NCBI RefSeq assembly: GCF_027694345.1
Contig: NZ_JAQEVU010000007.1
Location: forward strand, 65,103-129,102
Reading direction: 5' to 3'
Length of the DNA stretch: 64,000 nt
Source: Varibaculum timonense_A
Lineage (GTDB): Bacteria > Actinomycetota > Actinomycetes > Actinomycetales > Actinomycetaceae
Of the stretch, positions 37,098 to 45,406 are shown one piece after another. The notes under the pieces were generated by a model, which saw only the letters and a program-made list of their open reading frames with translations, had not been told where the DNA came from and made no database searches. Made by a program: the position numbers and the translations under genes. Numbering within the stretch: the stretch's first letter is position 1; every line of letters starts with the position of its first letter.

Positions 37098-37595
37098 ATG
37101 AACAACAAAAAGAAGCGAACAAGAATCATCGGGGCGGCACTTGCATGCACTTATGCGTTGTCAATGACCGCGTGCACTCAGCAAGATGAGGCACAAAGTT
37201 CTGAAGAACTCAGCATAGTTTCCTATGACGAAATAAATAAGGAATATCAAGATTCCGTTGCTCAGCTCGACTGGCCAGATTCATACACCCCACCAGCAAA
37301 TCTCGAAGCTGAGGATACCAAGCTAACGTTCCAATCAGGATACGGGGACACGCGCGCTTCTCTGTTATTTGAATGCGCATGGGAACAAGAATGGCTCAAC
37401 AACTACACCACAGACACAGACAAAGCTGATAAAGCAATCGAGCAACTCAGCAAAGTACCTGAGATGGGCTACATGAGTCCCGAACGCGCCGACGATGCCA
37501 CACGTAGATTCTTTAAAGACTATCTTGACCGCGCCAAACTCGCAGACCCTTCAGGATTCCAAGAAAACATCGACAATAACTGCCCTGCCAATTGA
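37098..37595 (+). CDS. Small lipoprotein at the end of the exporter operon
   Basis: A 165-residue lipoprotein with a basic N-terminus, hydrophobic core and lipobox SMTAC (Cys near residue 26). The mature part is acidic with SYDEINKEYQDSVAQLDWPDSY, FECAWEQEWLNNY and a final Cys in NIDNNCPAN, so one disulfide is possible. AAAGGA lies before the ATG. As the last gene of an exporter operon it could be an immunity or accessory protein (inference only). No family is recognised. Confidence 0.7.
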   Translation: MNNKKKRTRIIGAALACTYALSMTACTQQDEAQSSEELSIVSYDEINKEYQDSVAQLDWPDSYTPPANLEAEDTKLTFQSGYGDTRASLLFECAWEQEWLNNYTTDTDKADKAIEQLSKVPEMGYMSPERADDATRRFFKDYLDRAKLADPSGFQENIDNNCPAN

Positions 37596-37621
37596 CCACG
37601 TTCACACAAGGCATAGCTTAG

Positions 37622-37687
37622 GATACAAAGTGGGCGGCGGGACAGCGGTGGTGAAGATGGGATTTGTTGCTTGATAACAAGACAAAA
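37622..37687 (+). repeat. 66-base dispersed repeat, copy B
   Basis: This copy begins GATACAAAGTGGGCGGCGGG and ends GCTTGATAACAAGACAAAA, gap-free against copy A at 31234-31299. It starts 27 bases after the last gene of the exporter operon. Together the two copies bracket 6.4 kb holding the two-component system and exporter. Confidence 0.75.
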
Positions 37688-38633
37688 TACAGATAGAAAG
37701 GTCGCGCCTCGAGATCCGGATTGGGTTGCTACGACAGCGTAGCGCATCACGGCTAAATGCACGATCTAAGATTTTTGGAGCAAACTTCACTTCGATAAAA
37801 CCGTGCCGCGAAATTGTTGGGTCTGCCGCGAAAAGGTTGCTCCACGTCCCTCTGCCGGATTACACAAGCGTCCATATTGGACACAAGGGCGGCGAGGTGG
37901 CGGCGGTGAGTCGACCGGACTTTTGGCTTGATACTAGGCGAAATGGCGCTCGCGGCTACTCGTTCAATGCCGGCTTCTCGCCCTGATCCCAGTCGCAATT
38001 CCTTTTGAGGACAAAGAAGCACGGCGCCTGTGAACCCAATGACCCTGCCAAAGAAGAGACTCGCGCAAAGGTACGAGAGTCGCCAAAAGGTACAGATTAG
38101 CTGCCGAAATACCTGGATTAGTGAGCGTTTTAAATCATGTACATGACCAGCGAATTCACTATCTAAGCGCCGTGCGCTGCCACTGCGGCGTGAATACGGA
38201 TGAACATCAAAACTAGTGAATTCTTGCACCATCGCCATCTAATCGGGACGTTCGGTGACATCGGCTTTTGGGAAGGCATCTATAATAAAGATACTCCCCC
38301 ATAAATCTCGCTGTACCTTGCATTGACATATTCGTCGAGAGAGCTTGTTCCCGCTCGTCGCGCTGTTACTCAACCTGAAAGGATTCACGTTACATACGGC
38401 GAATCTCAGATCAGGCTTGAAAGTCCAGATCTTCGAGGGGCATTCCGTATAGGAGCATAAAACACATAAGCATCGTTACCCTCCTTATATAAGCATAAGT
38501 GCGGAAATACTTCACTCGCGTAGATCAATTTATTATCAGGGAACTCAACAGATGAATATGAATATACATTAGTGGCGGTTGCACTCGCGTTCGGGCGACT
38601 TTATGAACATTCTGGGTGGTGTTTCTTATCAAT
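37688..38633. other. Gene-free, scrambled 0.9-kb stretch
   Basis: No ORF here has coding character, a ribosome site or a recognisable product. The 161-codon minus frame at 37753-38238 is arginine- and serine-rich, as out-of-frame sequence often is. The stretch contains repeat copy C and TTTTTGGAGCAAAC, which also occurs after the recombinase remnant at 44.7 kb, so it looks like debris of mobile DNA. Confidence 0.45.
37879..37946 (+). repeat. Diverged third copy (C) of the dispersed repeat
   Basis: GACACAAGGGCGGCGAGG through GGCTTGATACTAGGCGAAAT aligns with copy B with roughly a third of positions changed and a small gap. It lies 257 bases after copy B in the same orientation. Between them, TTTTTGGAGCAAAC (about 37768-37781) also recurs near 44.69 kb. 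Confidence 0.5.
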
Positions 38634-38800
38634 CTAAAAAGGACTTAGCTCTCGCGCAATCTCGGTCTTCTTATTTGCACGAATGCCACTGATAACCCAC
38701 TTATCTCCAGACTTTTCCATGGCGTATAAATCCTTGACCAGCTTATCTTCCACTTCGGAATCACGAGAGTTGTAAGCACCTTTTTGAAATCGAAATGCCG
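38634..38800 (-). pseudogene. C-terminal fragment of a degraded gene
   Basis: About 55 codons are open in one frame, ending ...DKWVISGIRANKKTEIARELSPF before a TAG at 38634. EVEDKLVKDLYAMEKSGDKWVI reads like the last strand-helix part of a small secreted or lipoprotein accessory domain. There is an in-frame stop just upstream and no start or ribosome site. It is probably a leftover; the parent family is not identified. Confidence 0.35.
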
Positions 38801-38924
38801 TTGCTCATGAAGATGTTCCGCAGCAACCTGCTACCTCAGAGACCAACTGAGTTTTATCGAAGCCTCCAACCCAAGTTCATGGTGTGCAGGCGTAAACATC
38901 GGAAATTTGTGCTTGCCGCTTTCA

Positions 38925-39665
38925 TTAATCGATAGCTTTACGAATAAAATCCTTGGCTTTTGAAAGCTCGCCAGGACTTAAGTAGCGAACTTTTGCATAT
39001 GCCAAGTCCAATTTCGAGAAAGTCTTCTTTCCATCATCAATCCAAGTCATCAAAGCTTTTAATTCCGATGCGGATAAATCTTTTAGCAACGGCTCAACAT
39101 CTTCAAACGTGTCAGGATTTTTTAACAAGTTTCTAATCGGTTCATTACATCTGGCGCACTCTGTTTGAAGATTTTCAAGGGTGGCTTCACCTAGCCGTTG
39201 GTTTGGTATTCTGTGTCCAACGGTCATTCTTGCCTTACTGCCCGGCATATCTGGATATTCATCGCCAACTGATATTCCACAGATAACACACGTGTTGTTA
39301 TCGCGGGCAAACACTTGCCTTCTAAGCTTGTTAGAAATAGCGTCTCGCTCGGCTCTTTCGCCAAGCCAGAGGCGTAGACCTCTTTTCACGAGCCTATAAG
39401 AATCCATTGGTAAAGACTTGTCATCTTTGTATCCAACTACAACCCAGCCTTGTTCTCGCAATTCTCGCATTCTGCGATCAGACTGTGTTTGTTTTTCTAT
39501 TTGAGCCGCAGCCCTAACTTCAGCCATGGTGAAAGTGCCACCTTCTGAGACATTGAACCACAGATAAGCAGCAATCCGTTTCGTGGTACCACCTACCGTC
39601 CACCACGGAACACCGTCACTGGTTAATTTACTATCCTTCTGTACATACACGCTTAAGGCTAACAC
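38925..39665 (-). CDS. HNH restriction endonuclease paired with a C5 methyltransferase
   Basis: A 246-residue protein. An N-terminal winged-helix-like part (AEVRAAAQIEKQTQSDRRMRELREQGW, about 47-75) is followed by an HNH nuclease: FARDNNTCVICG, GHRIPNQRLGEATLENLQ and ECARCNEPIRN, with CxxC pairs for structural zinc. HNH nucleases of this layout beside a cytosine methyltransferase are type II restriction enzymes. The target site cannot be read from the sequence. The start codon is GTG at 39665. It lies 37 bases after the methyltransferase. Confidence 0.85.
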   Translation of the reverse strand: MLALSVYVQKDSKLTSDGVPWWTVGGTTKRIAAYLWFNVSEGGTFTMAEVRAAAQIEKQTQSDRRMRELREQGWVVVGYKDDKSLPMDSYRLVKRGLRLWLGERAERDAISNKLRRQVFARDNNTCVICGISVGDEYPDMPGSKARMTVGHRIPNQRLGEATLENLQTECARCNEPIRNLLKNPDTFEDVEPLLKDLSASELKALMTWIDDGKKTFSKLDLAYAKVRYLSPGELSKAKDFIRKAID

Positions 39666-39702
39666 AGCGGTGTATATATGAAGGAGCCGTAGTAAATACT
39701 TT

Positions 39703-40668
39703 CTAGCTCATTTCAGAAGCGCCAAGCTCTAGTGCGCGCAATATCTCGACTCCTACGCTACGTGCTACGGGCGGAGGAAAGGCATTGCCCACTTGCCGAT
39801 ATGCAGGAGTCTTTTTCCCTTCAAAGATCCATGTTTTTGGAAAACCTTGTATGGCAGCTGCCATCGCAACTGTGAGACGAGGTATGCCAGCAAAGTCCTC
39901 AGCTGGGGAACTATCTGCTAAGCCCTTCCCATCTACACCTAGCTCCAGCCATCCATTCTTGGCTCGAGTAGGCCCTAAATCTGCTCCACCGTGCTTCTTT
40001 GACCCGCCAACAAGCGTGGGAGCGAGTCCTGCTGCTCGTTCAGCCCAGTCACCAGCTCCTTCCCAACCATTCTCAAGCATAAACGGATACAAGGCTTCAC
40101 CTACAGTTCGCATGGATTCGTTTGGCTCGGGCCAAGAATAGTACATGGCGTAGGGCATTTTCATTAATACAAGTATGGCTCGATATCTCGTTTGGGGGAC
40201 ACCAAAATCTGCTGCATTAAGTAGATTCCAACCACATGCGATATACCCCATGCGTTCAAATTCTCGAAGAATTTCCGTCCGATAAGTTTTGAACTTATCG
40301 CTCAGTAGCCCTCGGACATTTTCAATCATGATTGCTTTAGGATTAAGCTCCTTAGCAAGACGAATCATCTCAGGAAAAAGATCACGCTCATCCTCTTTGC
40401 CTTGCTGCTTACCAGCAATAGAAAACGGAGGACAAGGCACACCGCCAGCAAGCAAATCAACGTCCTGTAATGAATCCTCAGGAGACCACGAGCGAACATC
40501 AGTTTCAACTACATTCCAGTTTGGTCGATTTGTGCGTAGGGTCGCACAAGCAGCTCTATCAATCTCAACACATGCAAGATGCTCAAAACCTGCTTCTTCA
40601 AGACCTAGTGCTTGCCCTCCTGCGCCAGCGCAAATCTCAACTGAAGTTCGTTTTGATTTTGTGCTCAC
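39703..40668 (-). CDS. DNA (cytosine-5) methyltransferase
   Basis: A 321-residue C5 methyltransferase: motif I EICAGAGGQALGLEEAG, motif IV GGVPCPPFSIAGKQQ with the catalytic Cys, motif VI IENVRGL, motif VIII QTRYRAI, and motifs IX-X ending RQVGNAFPPPVARSVG. It methylates the target of the neighbouring HNH nuclease to protect host DNA. I chose the GTG at 40668 because AGGAGA lies about seven bases upstream; the frame could extend to a TTG at 40689. Confidence 0.93.
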   Translation of the reverse strand: MSTKSKRTSVEICAGAGGQALGLEEAGFEHLACVEIDRAACATLRTNRPNWNVVETDVRSWSPEDSLQDVDLLAGGVPCPPFSIAGKQQGKEDERDLFPEMIRLAKELNPKAIMIENVRGLLSDKFKTYRTEILREFERMGYIACGWNLLNAADFGVPQTRYRAILVLMKMPYAMYYSWPEPNESMRTVGEALYPFMLENGWEGAGDWAERAAGLAPTLVGGSKKHGGADLGPTRAKNGWLELGVDGKGLADSSPAEDFAGIPRLTVAMAAAIQGFPKTWIFEGKKTPAYRQVGNAFPPPVARSVGVEILRALELGASEMS

Positions 40669-40826
40669 TAAGCAGTCTCCTTCACACAAAGCTCAAGGAC
40701 AGGTCAAACTCTTCAGGGAATGAACCGTACCCAAATCGTCATTGTGCGATTCTACCCTGGTGTCCCCTAATATGCCATAGTAGGATTTCTTGCTCTTCGG
40801 TTGGTGGAAATCTGATAACCCAGAAT

Positions 40827-42476
40827 TTATACACGGTCCTTTCGGCTCCACTTCTCCCCGAACAGGGCGTGCTCGTTGTTGTCAAGCTTGAGCACCATGG
40901 TCTGCTGGATGATGGCTTTGGCTTCGTCAGTGCAGTCACTAACTTTGTCAACGGCTATGAAGATTTGCTTTTCTACCTGGTCGTTGTATACGCGGATGAG
41001 GTTGCTGAGGTCGGTGCGTGACATGGAGTCGAACATGATCGAGTCGTGCGCGATGGCCGGGAGCGCTGTGTTCTGCGCTATCGCCAGGTCGTAAATGATG
41101 ACGCCACGATGGTTAGTGCCGGTGCCTTTGTCTCTTGGGGTTTCAAAGTCGTAGCTGTTGAATGCGTTGAGTGAGAGCTTTGGCGCGTTGTATTCGCCGC
41201 CGGTTACTTCTTCATTGATGGCTTCCATCTGGCTGTTGATTGCGATTTGAATGTGCGAGAGCACGGCATCGAGCTGTTGTTGGTAGCGGGTATTGGCCTG
41301 TTGCTTTTCTTTTTGGAGCCGGTCGCGAGTATCAAAAGCGTCGTTTTCGTCTTGTAGCTTATTGATGCGCCGATCGAGTTCTGTGTAGGCGTCCAAGAAC
41401 TCGTCTGTGAATGCTTTTGAAGCCGGTATGGAATCTATACGTGCCAGTAGCTCAGTCGCCTGCTCCTCTAGTGTTGCAAGTAGCTTGGTGACGTGGGCGT
41501 GAGCTGCTTCGAGTTCTTCACCGAGGATAGCTTGTATCTTCGTGTGAAACTTTTCGATTTCCACGAGCTTTGCAAGGTTCGCCCCTGGGAAGAATTCTTG
41601 CAGACTTTTGAGGTCAGCTTCGGTTGGGTATGCTCCGTGGTGGAGATTCAGGTCAAGCAGATGTAGTTCGTCTTTCTTGCTTGTAATCTCGCGGTGCAGA
41701 TCATTGAGCTGGCGCTTGAGCTCGTTACGTTCGTTCGCTTTCTCGATTTCTGTCGGTTCTACATCAGTCTCATCGGATTGGGCGAGTTTGCGCCGGTCTT
41801 CCTCTAGAGTAGCGATTTCTACTACGTTCTGTTTGTATTTGGTCATCCCGTCGACAGCGGAGGGTATGAACTCATAGCGGCGTGCCGCTTTGAATGCAGA
41901 GATTTTGTTTTCGGCTTGTTGCAGTTGTTCTTTGAAGTCTTTGATTTCGTCGTAGTACCCGAATAGCGAGATTAGGACGGTGATTGCGTCCTTTTGGGAT
42001 TCGTCTCCTCCTCGGGTTTGGAGAGGTTTAAGTTCGTTGTGGTTGTTCTTGCCGTAAATGCGGAAAAAGCGGCTGAGGGTATTCCTGTATTTCAGTCCTG
42101 GCAGGTCCATGTGGTATTTCGCAGCAAGCCAAGCGTTGAACTCTTCAATTTTCATTGTGCCGATGACGGTTTGGTTTTCATCGATTTGTGCGACAAGTTT
42201 TGGATCGGTGGGAGTTCTAGCGAAGTGGTACTGCCCGTCAGCGAATTCGAATGTGAAGTAAATCGTGTGGTCGTCCAGTTCTTTGACAGCATCACTACCA
42301 ACATACGTGTTGCCGCCGAATGCGAAGTCAATGATGAGCATCATGGTTGATTTGCCGATAGATCCGGCTTCGCCTTTGATTGCTCCGAGGATGGTGTTCA
42401 GGCCGCGAGTGAAGTTGATGGGTGGGCGGGGTTGCCCGGCTTCTCGGAAAAGTTGGCAGCTGATTTGTTTTAGCAT
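40827..42476 (-). CDS. ABC-3C system ATPase (DUF2326, SMC-like), copy 1
   Basis: A 549-residue SMC/RecN-like ATPase. Near the N-terminus the P-loop is KGEAGSIGKST (34-44), followed by the hallmark IDFAFGGNTYV. The centre (about 175-435) is coiled coil, and the C-terminal half of the ATPase follows with LPAIAHDSIMFDSMSR and DKVSDCTDEAKAII. This fits DUF2326, the ATPase of predicted ABC three-component conflict systems. It overlaps the middle-component gene by seven bases. Its effector partner upstream is deleted, so it may now be inert or borrow from copy 2. Confidence 0.85.
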   Translation of the reverse strand: MLKQISCQLFREAGQPRPPINFTRGLNTILGAIKGEAGSIGKSTMMLIIDFAFGGNTYVGSDAVKELDDHTIYFTFEFADGQYHFARTPTDPKLVAQIDENQTVIGTMKIEEFNAWLAAKYHMDLPGLKYRNTLSRFFRIYGKNNHNELKPLQTRGGDESQKDAITVLISLFGYYDEIKDFKEQLQQAENKISAFKAARRYEFIPSAVDGMTKYKQNVVEIATLEEDRRKLAQSDETDVEPTEIEKANERNELKRQLNDLHREITSKKDELHLLDLNLHHGAYPTEADLKSLQEFFPGANLAKLVEIEKFHTKIQAILGEELEAAHAHVTKLLATLEEQATELLARIDSIPASKAFTDEFLDAYTELDRRINKLQDENDAFDTRDRLQKEKQQANTRYQQQLDAVLSHIQIAINSQMEAINEEVTGGEYNAPKLSLNAFNSYDFETPRDKGTGTNHRGVIIYDLAIAQNTALPAIAHDSIMFDSMSRTDLSNLIRVYNDQVEKQIFIAVDKVSDCTDEAKAIIQQTMVLKLDNNEHALFGEKWSRKDRV

Positions 42477-42688
42477 CGGTGCAGTTTCCCTTCTTCATCA
42501 AGCTCAATCCGGCCAAGCGCATATAGGCAATCCAGGGCTTCAATGAGCCTAGTTGGATCAGTATTGGTGCGGGCAAGAGCTAGGGCAATCTCGTTAGGTG
42601 TTTTTGGGGTATCGAGGTGGCGCAGGATTTCTGGCAGCAGTGGCAGCACGCTGTCTTGGTAGGCGAAGAGTTTACTTGGTAGCAGCAT
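42470..42688 (-). CDS. ABC-3C middle component, copy 1
   Basis: A 72-residue protein (MLLPSKLFAYQDSVLPLLPE...) with a small winged-helix-like pattern: LPEILRHLDTPKTPNEIALA, then LIEALDCLYALGRIEL. Length, the N-terminal LPxKLF/YxF(D/Q)xS and the place just before a DUF2326 ATPase match the middle component (type 6-like) of ABC-3C systems. It is homologous to the 74-residue protein at 48739-48963. It overlaps the stop of the effector remnant by 17 bases. Confidence 0.75.
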   Translation of the reverse strand: MLLPSKLFAYQDSVLPLLPEILRHLDTPKTPNEIALALARTNTDPTRLIEALDCLYALGRIELDEEGKLHRC

Positions 42689-42745
42689 CGAACACCTCGC
42701 AGGATTGAACGAAGTGGGAAATCACGTAGGCGTATCTGGGTTAAT
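42672..42745 (-). pseudogene. C-terminal tail of a deleted ABC-3C effector
   Basis: Read on the minus strand, the frame upstream of the TAA at 42672 gives YAYVISHFVQSCEVFDAATK. It aligns with the end of the intact effector at 48950, LISYFIHICEVFRPDV, and keeps the same overlap with the middle-component gene. Beyond about 42745 the similarity stops and a plus-strand gene fragment begins. So the effector of copy 1 was lost in a recombination. Confidence 0.7.
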
Positions 42746-43417
42746 ACCCAAAACTTACACTCCAGAAATTCCCTCACCAGCCGAACTCGCTGGCTCTCGA
42801 TTACTGTGTGCCAAAGTATGCGATGAACAACCTACAATCAAGAACACTCTTCCAAGACGAGATATTGCCCATATGGCAGCCACAGCTCTTGGATACATCA
42901 CTTGGGGTGTCGATCAAAATGCTAATGAATATGGATTAGGAGATCTGGGGGGGGTTGGCCTTTAGATCTCTTACAGATTTGGGGTAGCTACCAAAAGTCT
43001 GGCTCATCACAAGATCTCTACGCGTGGATACATTCTCACATTGGGGCTACAGGTGACGGTAATGGATTTAGTTATGAGGATGTTTTAGCGGATGCAGATG
43101 CTTGGCTAATTGCAAAACACATGAAGAATAACTCATCTGATAAGAGCCTCTCTGAAGCTATGAAAGAGGTTTTCAAGCTAAGTGAAACCAATAGAATCAA
43201 ACGTTTTTATAGTGATAGGTTTCATAGCAATGGCGACAATCTCGTGGCAGCTTTCCTAACAGTATCAGAAGGTATAGATGCTATGGGGCTAACCAATATC
43301 ATAGCCACGGACAACCTATTGAAAATGGCGGCACATGCAGATAGATTACCATCACGAGCAGAAGCTGAAGTTATAGCTCGCGCATATGCGGCATTTCTAG
43401 CTAATCCTCACCGATAA
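42705..43417 (+). pseudogene. Frameshifted gene of unknown function with an eight-G run
   Basis: Two frames together make one protein. The first part (PSPAELAGSRLLC ... GYITWGVDQNANEYGLGDL) ends by frameshift at G8 (42947-42954). The rest continues as GWPLDLLQIWGSYQKSG, HSHIGATGDGNGFSYEDVLADADAW and on to PHR at 43417. The two halves read as one aromatic-rich domain of about 230 residues, possibly a secreted or toxin-type domain; I cannot name the family. The apparent TTG start at 42705 lies in the deletion border, so the 5' end is also missing. A change of one base in the G run would rejoin the halves. Confidence 0.6.
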
Positions 43418-43429
43418 AACAACTCCATT

Positions 43430-43470
43430 TTGTGTGGGTGTATGAAGAATAGCTTCATACACCCACACAA
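43430..43470. terminator. Perfect 18-bp hairpin, bidirectional terminator
   Basis: Arms TTGTGTGGGTGTATGAAG and its exact complement surround an AATAG loop and are followed by TGGATTTCTT. It sits 13 bases after the plus-strand pseudogene stop and 18 bases before the end of the convergent membrane-protein gene, serving both. Confidence 0.8.
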
Positions 43471-43487
43471 TGGATTTCTTACTATGC

Positions 43488-43883
43488 TTATGGAAAAGAA
43501 ATGATAGCTGAAACGAAATAAATCCATAATGACAGAATGAAAAATAATACTGTTACAGTACCCGTAAATATTTTTAGTGAGCGCTGATCTGAATTCCTTT
43601 TAGGGATCGTAACGACACATAATCCAGTAAAGCAGATAATTCGGTTAGAAAACCAAGCAAAGTAACCTAATGTATTTAAGATAAATAATACAAAGAATGC
43701 TCTATGCGTATAAAAGTCGTTCCCATCTACAAACGGAGATATGCTTTCAACGCTCGGAGCGTTAGAAAGCACTTTAATAATCCAGTGTTCATCGACATAC
43801 ATTAAAACCGATGGCAGCAAAAGCAGTAAGCCTAACCACCACAGCAATTGCCTGAGATACACAAGGAGAATTCTTCTACGCAC
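43488..43883 (-). CDS. Small membrane protein, possible immunity partner
   Basis: A 131-residue protein with three membrane helices (about 8-28, 58-82, 103-127) and a loop facing the opposite side around residues 30-55. It starts at a GTG at 43883. It converges with the frameshifted unknown gene across a shared terminator. If that gene is a toxin, this could be its membrane immunity protein, but this rests on position only. Confidence 0.5.
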   Translation of the reverse strand: MRRRILLVYLRQLLWWLGLLLLLPSVLMYVDEHWIIKVLSNAPSVESISPFVDGNDFYTHRAFFVLFILNTLGYFAWFSNRIICFTGLCVVTIPKRNSDQRSLKIFTGTVTVLFFILSLWIYFVSAIISFP

Positions 43884-43985
43884 GATTGACCTGATTCCGT
43901 AATAGTTAGTTTTTTAGCATCTAACTACCATCATAGATGGCGGTGAACAACAAGCGTGGTTAAAGATTTCACGAACAGGGGCGAC

Positions 43986-44018
43986 AGCGCGTCTGGTTAG
44001 CACTAAACCAGACGCGCT
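43986..44018. repeat. Perfect 13-bp inverted repeat before the recombinase remnant
   Basis: AGCGCGTCTGGTT (43986-43998) and its complement (44006-44018) form a strong hairpin with a seven-base loop. It overlaps the first in-frame codons of the recombinase remnant, so it is not a simple terminator of that gene. It could be a terminator of something lost or the end of an insertion. Confidence 0.5.
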
Positions 44019-44597
44019 CCACGAGAAGTTCCCGAAAGTTTTCTCACAAGCAAGTATCGCGCCGTCATCTGGCAATGCAACCACAAATTCTCTACACCCG
44101 ACCCAGGCAAAATGCCGATCCTACGCGATAATCAGCTGCAAACAATCTTCCAAACAGCGCTCGCCCAGCTCATCGAGCAACGCGGCCTCATTGACTGGAA
44201 ACTCCTCGAATCCGTACTCACCGACACCAGCGAGCTAGAAGCCAAAGCTGCTGAGCAGGTTGCTGAAGTAGAGATCGCCACGAAACTGATCGAGCAGGCT
44301 ATCAACGCGAATGCACATCAATCCCAAAACCAGGACGACTACCACCAACGCTTCAAGAAGCTGGAACAACGCCAGCGTGAAGCCATCGACGCCTACGAAG
44401 CAACCATGGCGGAGATTGAGCGGCGCACAGGACTCAAAGCCACACTCAACCACTACCGGCGCACCCTAACCACACTAGACAGTGTAGGCGACTTTGACCC
44501 CGCTACCTTCCACGCCCTGTGCCAACGCATCGAGATAGCACCAAGTGGCAAAGCGACCGTGATCTGGAAAGACGGAACCAGTACACCAGAGCAATAG
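44007..44597 (+). pseudogene. C-terminal remnant of a large serine recombinase
   Basis: The frame is open from 44007 and reads KYRAVIWQCNHKFSTPDPGK, a damaged zinc-ribbon segment. It then continues as a 161-residue stretch with a coiled coil (LEAKAAEQVAEVEIATKLIEQ ... KKLEQRQREAIDAYEATMAEI) and the typical end FHALCQRIEIAPSGKATVIWKDGT. This is the C-terminal third of transposon or phage large serine recombinases. The catalytic serine domain is absent and there is no start with a ribosome site. It shows that a mobile element once ended here. Confidence 0.75.
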
Positions 44598-44616
44598 CGC
44601 CAAAGCCCAGAAATCA

Positions 44617-44650
44617 AAAGCCAGCACCGTTCATTTCAGGCGCTGGCTTT
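44617..44650 (+). terminator. Hairpin after the recombinase remnant
   Basis: AAAGCCAGC and GCTGGCTTT form a nine-bp stem around a 16-base loop, followed by CTATTTT. It lies 19 bases after the recombinase stop and fits a Rho-independent terminator of that gene. Confidence 0.6.
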
Positions 44651-45060
44651 CTATTTTCCCAGCTCAACACAACAATTTCGCGTAACCCCTATTTTGGAGC
44701 AAACAAGCAATTTTTGGAGCAAAAAGGCAAAACAAAACCTGCTGGCGCGAAATTGTATCAACACCAGCAGGCAGTTAGTTACGGGATTGCTGGTATTAAT
44801 ACAAAAGTGAGGGCTGTAGAGACTGAGCAAATATGCCTGTTTTCCCTTGTTATCAAGCCAAAGTGGGGATTCTAAACTTGCTCTAACGCGCCTTGTGTCA
44901 GCGCCGAATTGAGCGTCTGAAAGCAGTTACCCGAAAGAGCCGAAAACCTTGCGCGCATCTATGCGCGCAAACCCCACTTTTGCGAAATGGTTAGGCTTTT
45001 GCGAAAATGTCGCTTCCAAAATGGCAAGTGTGCTGAGCCGTTATACGACCACCAATAGAT
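44651..45060. other. Gene-free debris with repeat fragments
   Basis: About 410 bases without a supportable gene. It holds two copies of TTTTGGAGCAAA (near 44.69 and 44.71 kb; also at about 37.77 kb), a CCTGCTGG/CCAGCAGG stem, and at about 44845-44875 an inverted relative of the dispersed repeat core (CTTGTTATCAAGCCAAAG, the complement of CTTTGGCTTGATAACAAG). The mixture resembles the end of the recombinase-bearing element. Confidence 0.45.
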
Positions 45061-45381
45061 TTAGCGCAAGCTCATCAGGTACTCTTTCACAAAGTTCTGA
45101 AAATCCACTTCATCAAACTTTTCGCCATCTGCGCCAACTGGGAATTTTTCCCACCTCGTACTGCCCGTTTTAGACACTGTTCTGTACCACTTTTTGATGT
45201 CGGTGCCATTACGGATAGCTGAACTGGACGAGTTTTCTGAATTGTCGCGGTTTTTAATCTGTAAAGACTCCCAGTCAACTCCAGCTTGTTTGCTTGGACG
45301 AATAAAGTCGACAGCTTTTACTACTTCGCCCGCACACCAAACCCAATCATCATCTGTACATTTACTATCAGAACCCGTCAA
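45061..45381 (-). pseudogene. C-terminal fragment of a SinI-type restriction endonuclease
   Basis: The frame of 106 codons lacks a proper start: the first codon is a TTG in AT-rich sequence. It contains VKAVDFIRPSKQAGVDWESL, QIKNRDNSENSSSSAIRNGT and IKKWYRTVSKTGSTRWEKFP, which resemble the conserved core of SinI-family type II nucleases (GGWCC-type specificity in characterised members). The N-terminal half and the cognate methyltransferase are not present in the window. Confidence 0.6.
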
Positions 45382-45406
45382 ATTATATCGTAATTATTTT
45401 AATACA

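Noticed and set aside
37753..38238. A 161-codon minus-strand frame in the gene-free stretch
   Set aside because: No ribosome site, no family resemblance and random-looking composition; it spans dispersed repeat copy C.
44007..44597. Active integrase of the prophage
   Set aside because: Only the C-terminal third of a serine recombinase is left, with no catalytic domain, and it lies 6.5 kb from the first phage gene beyond the ABC-3C operon.
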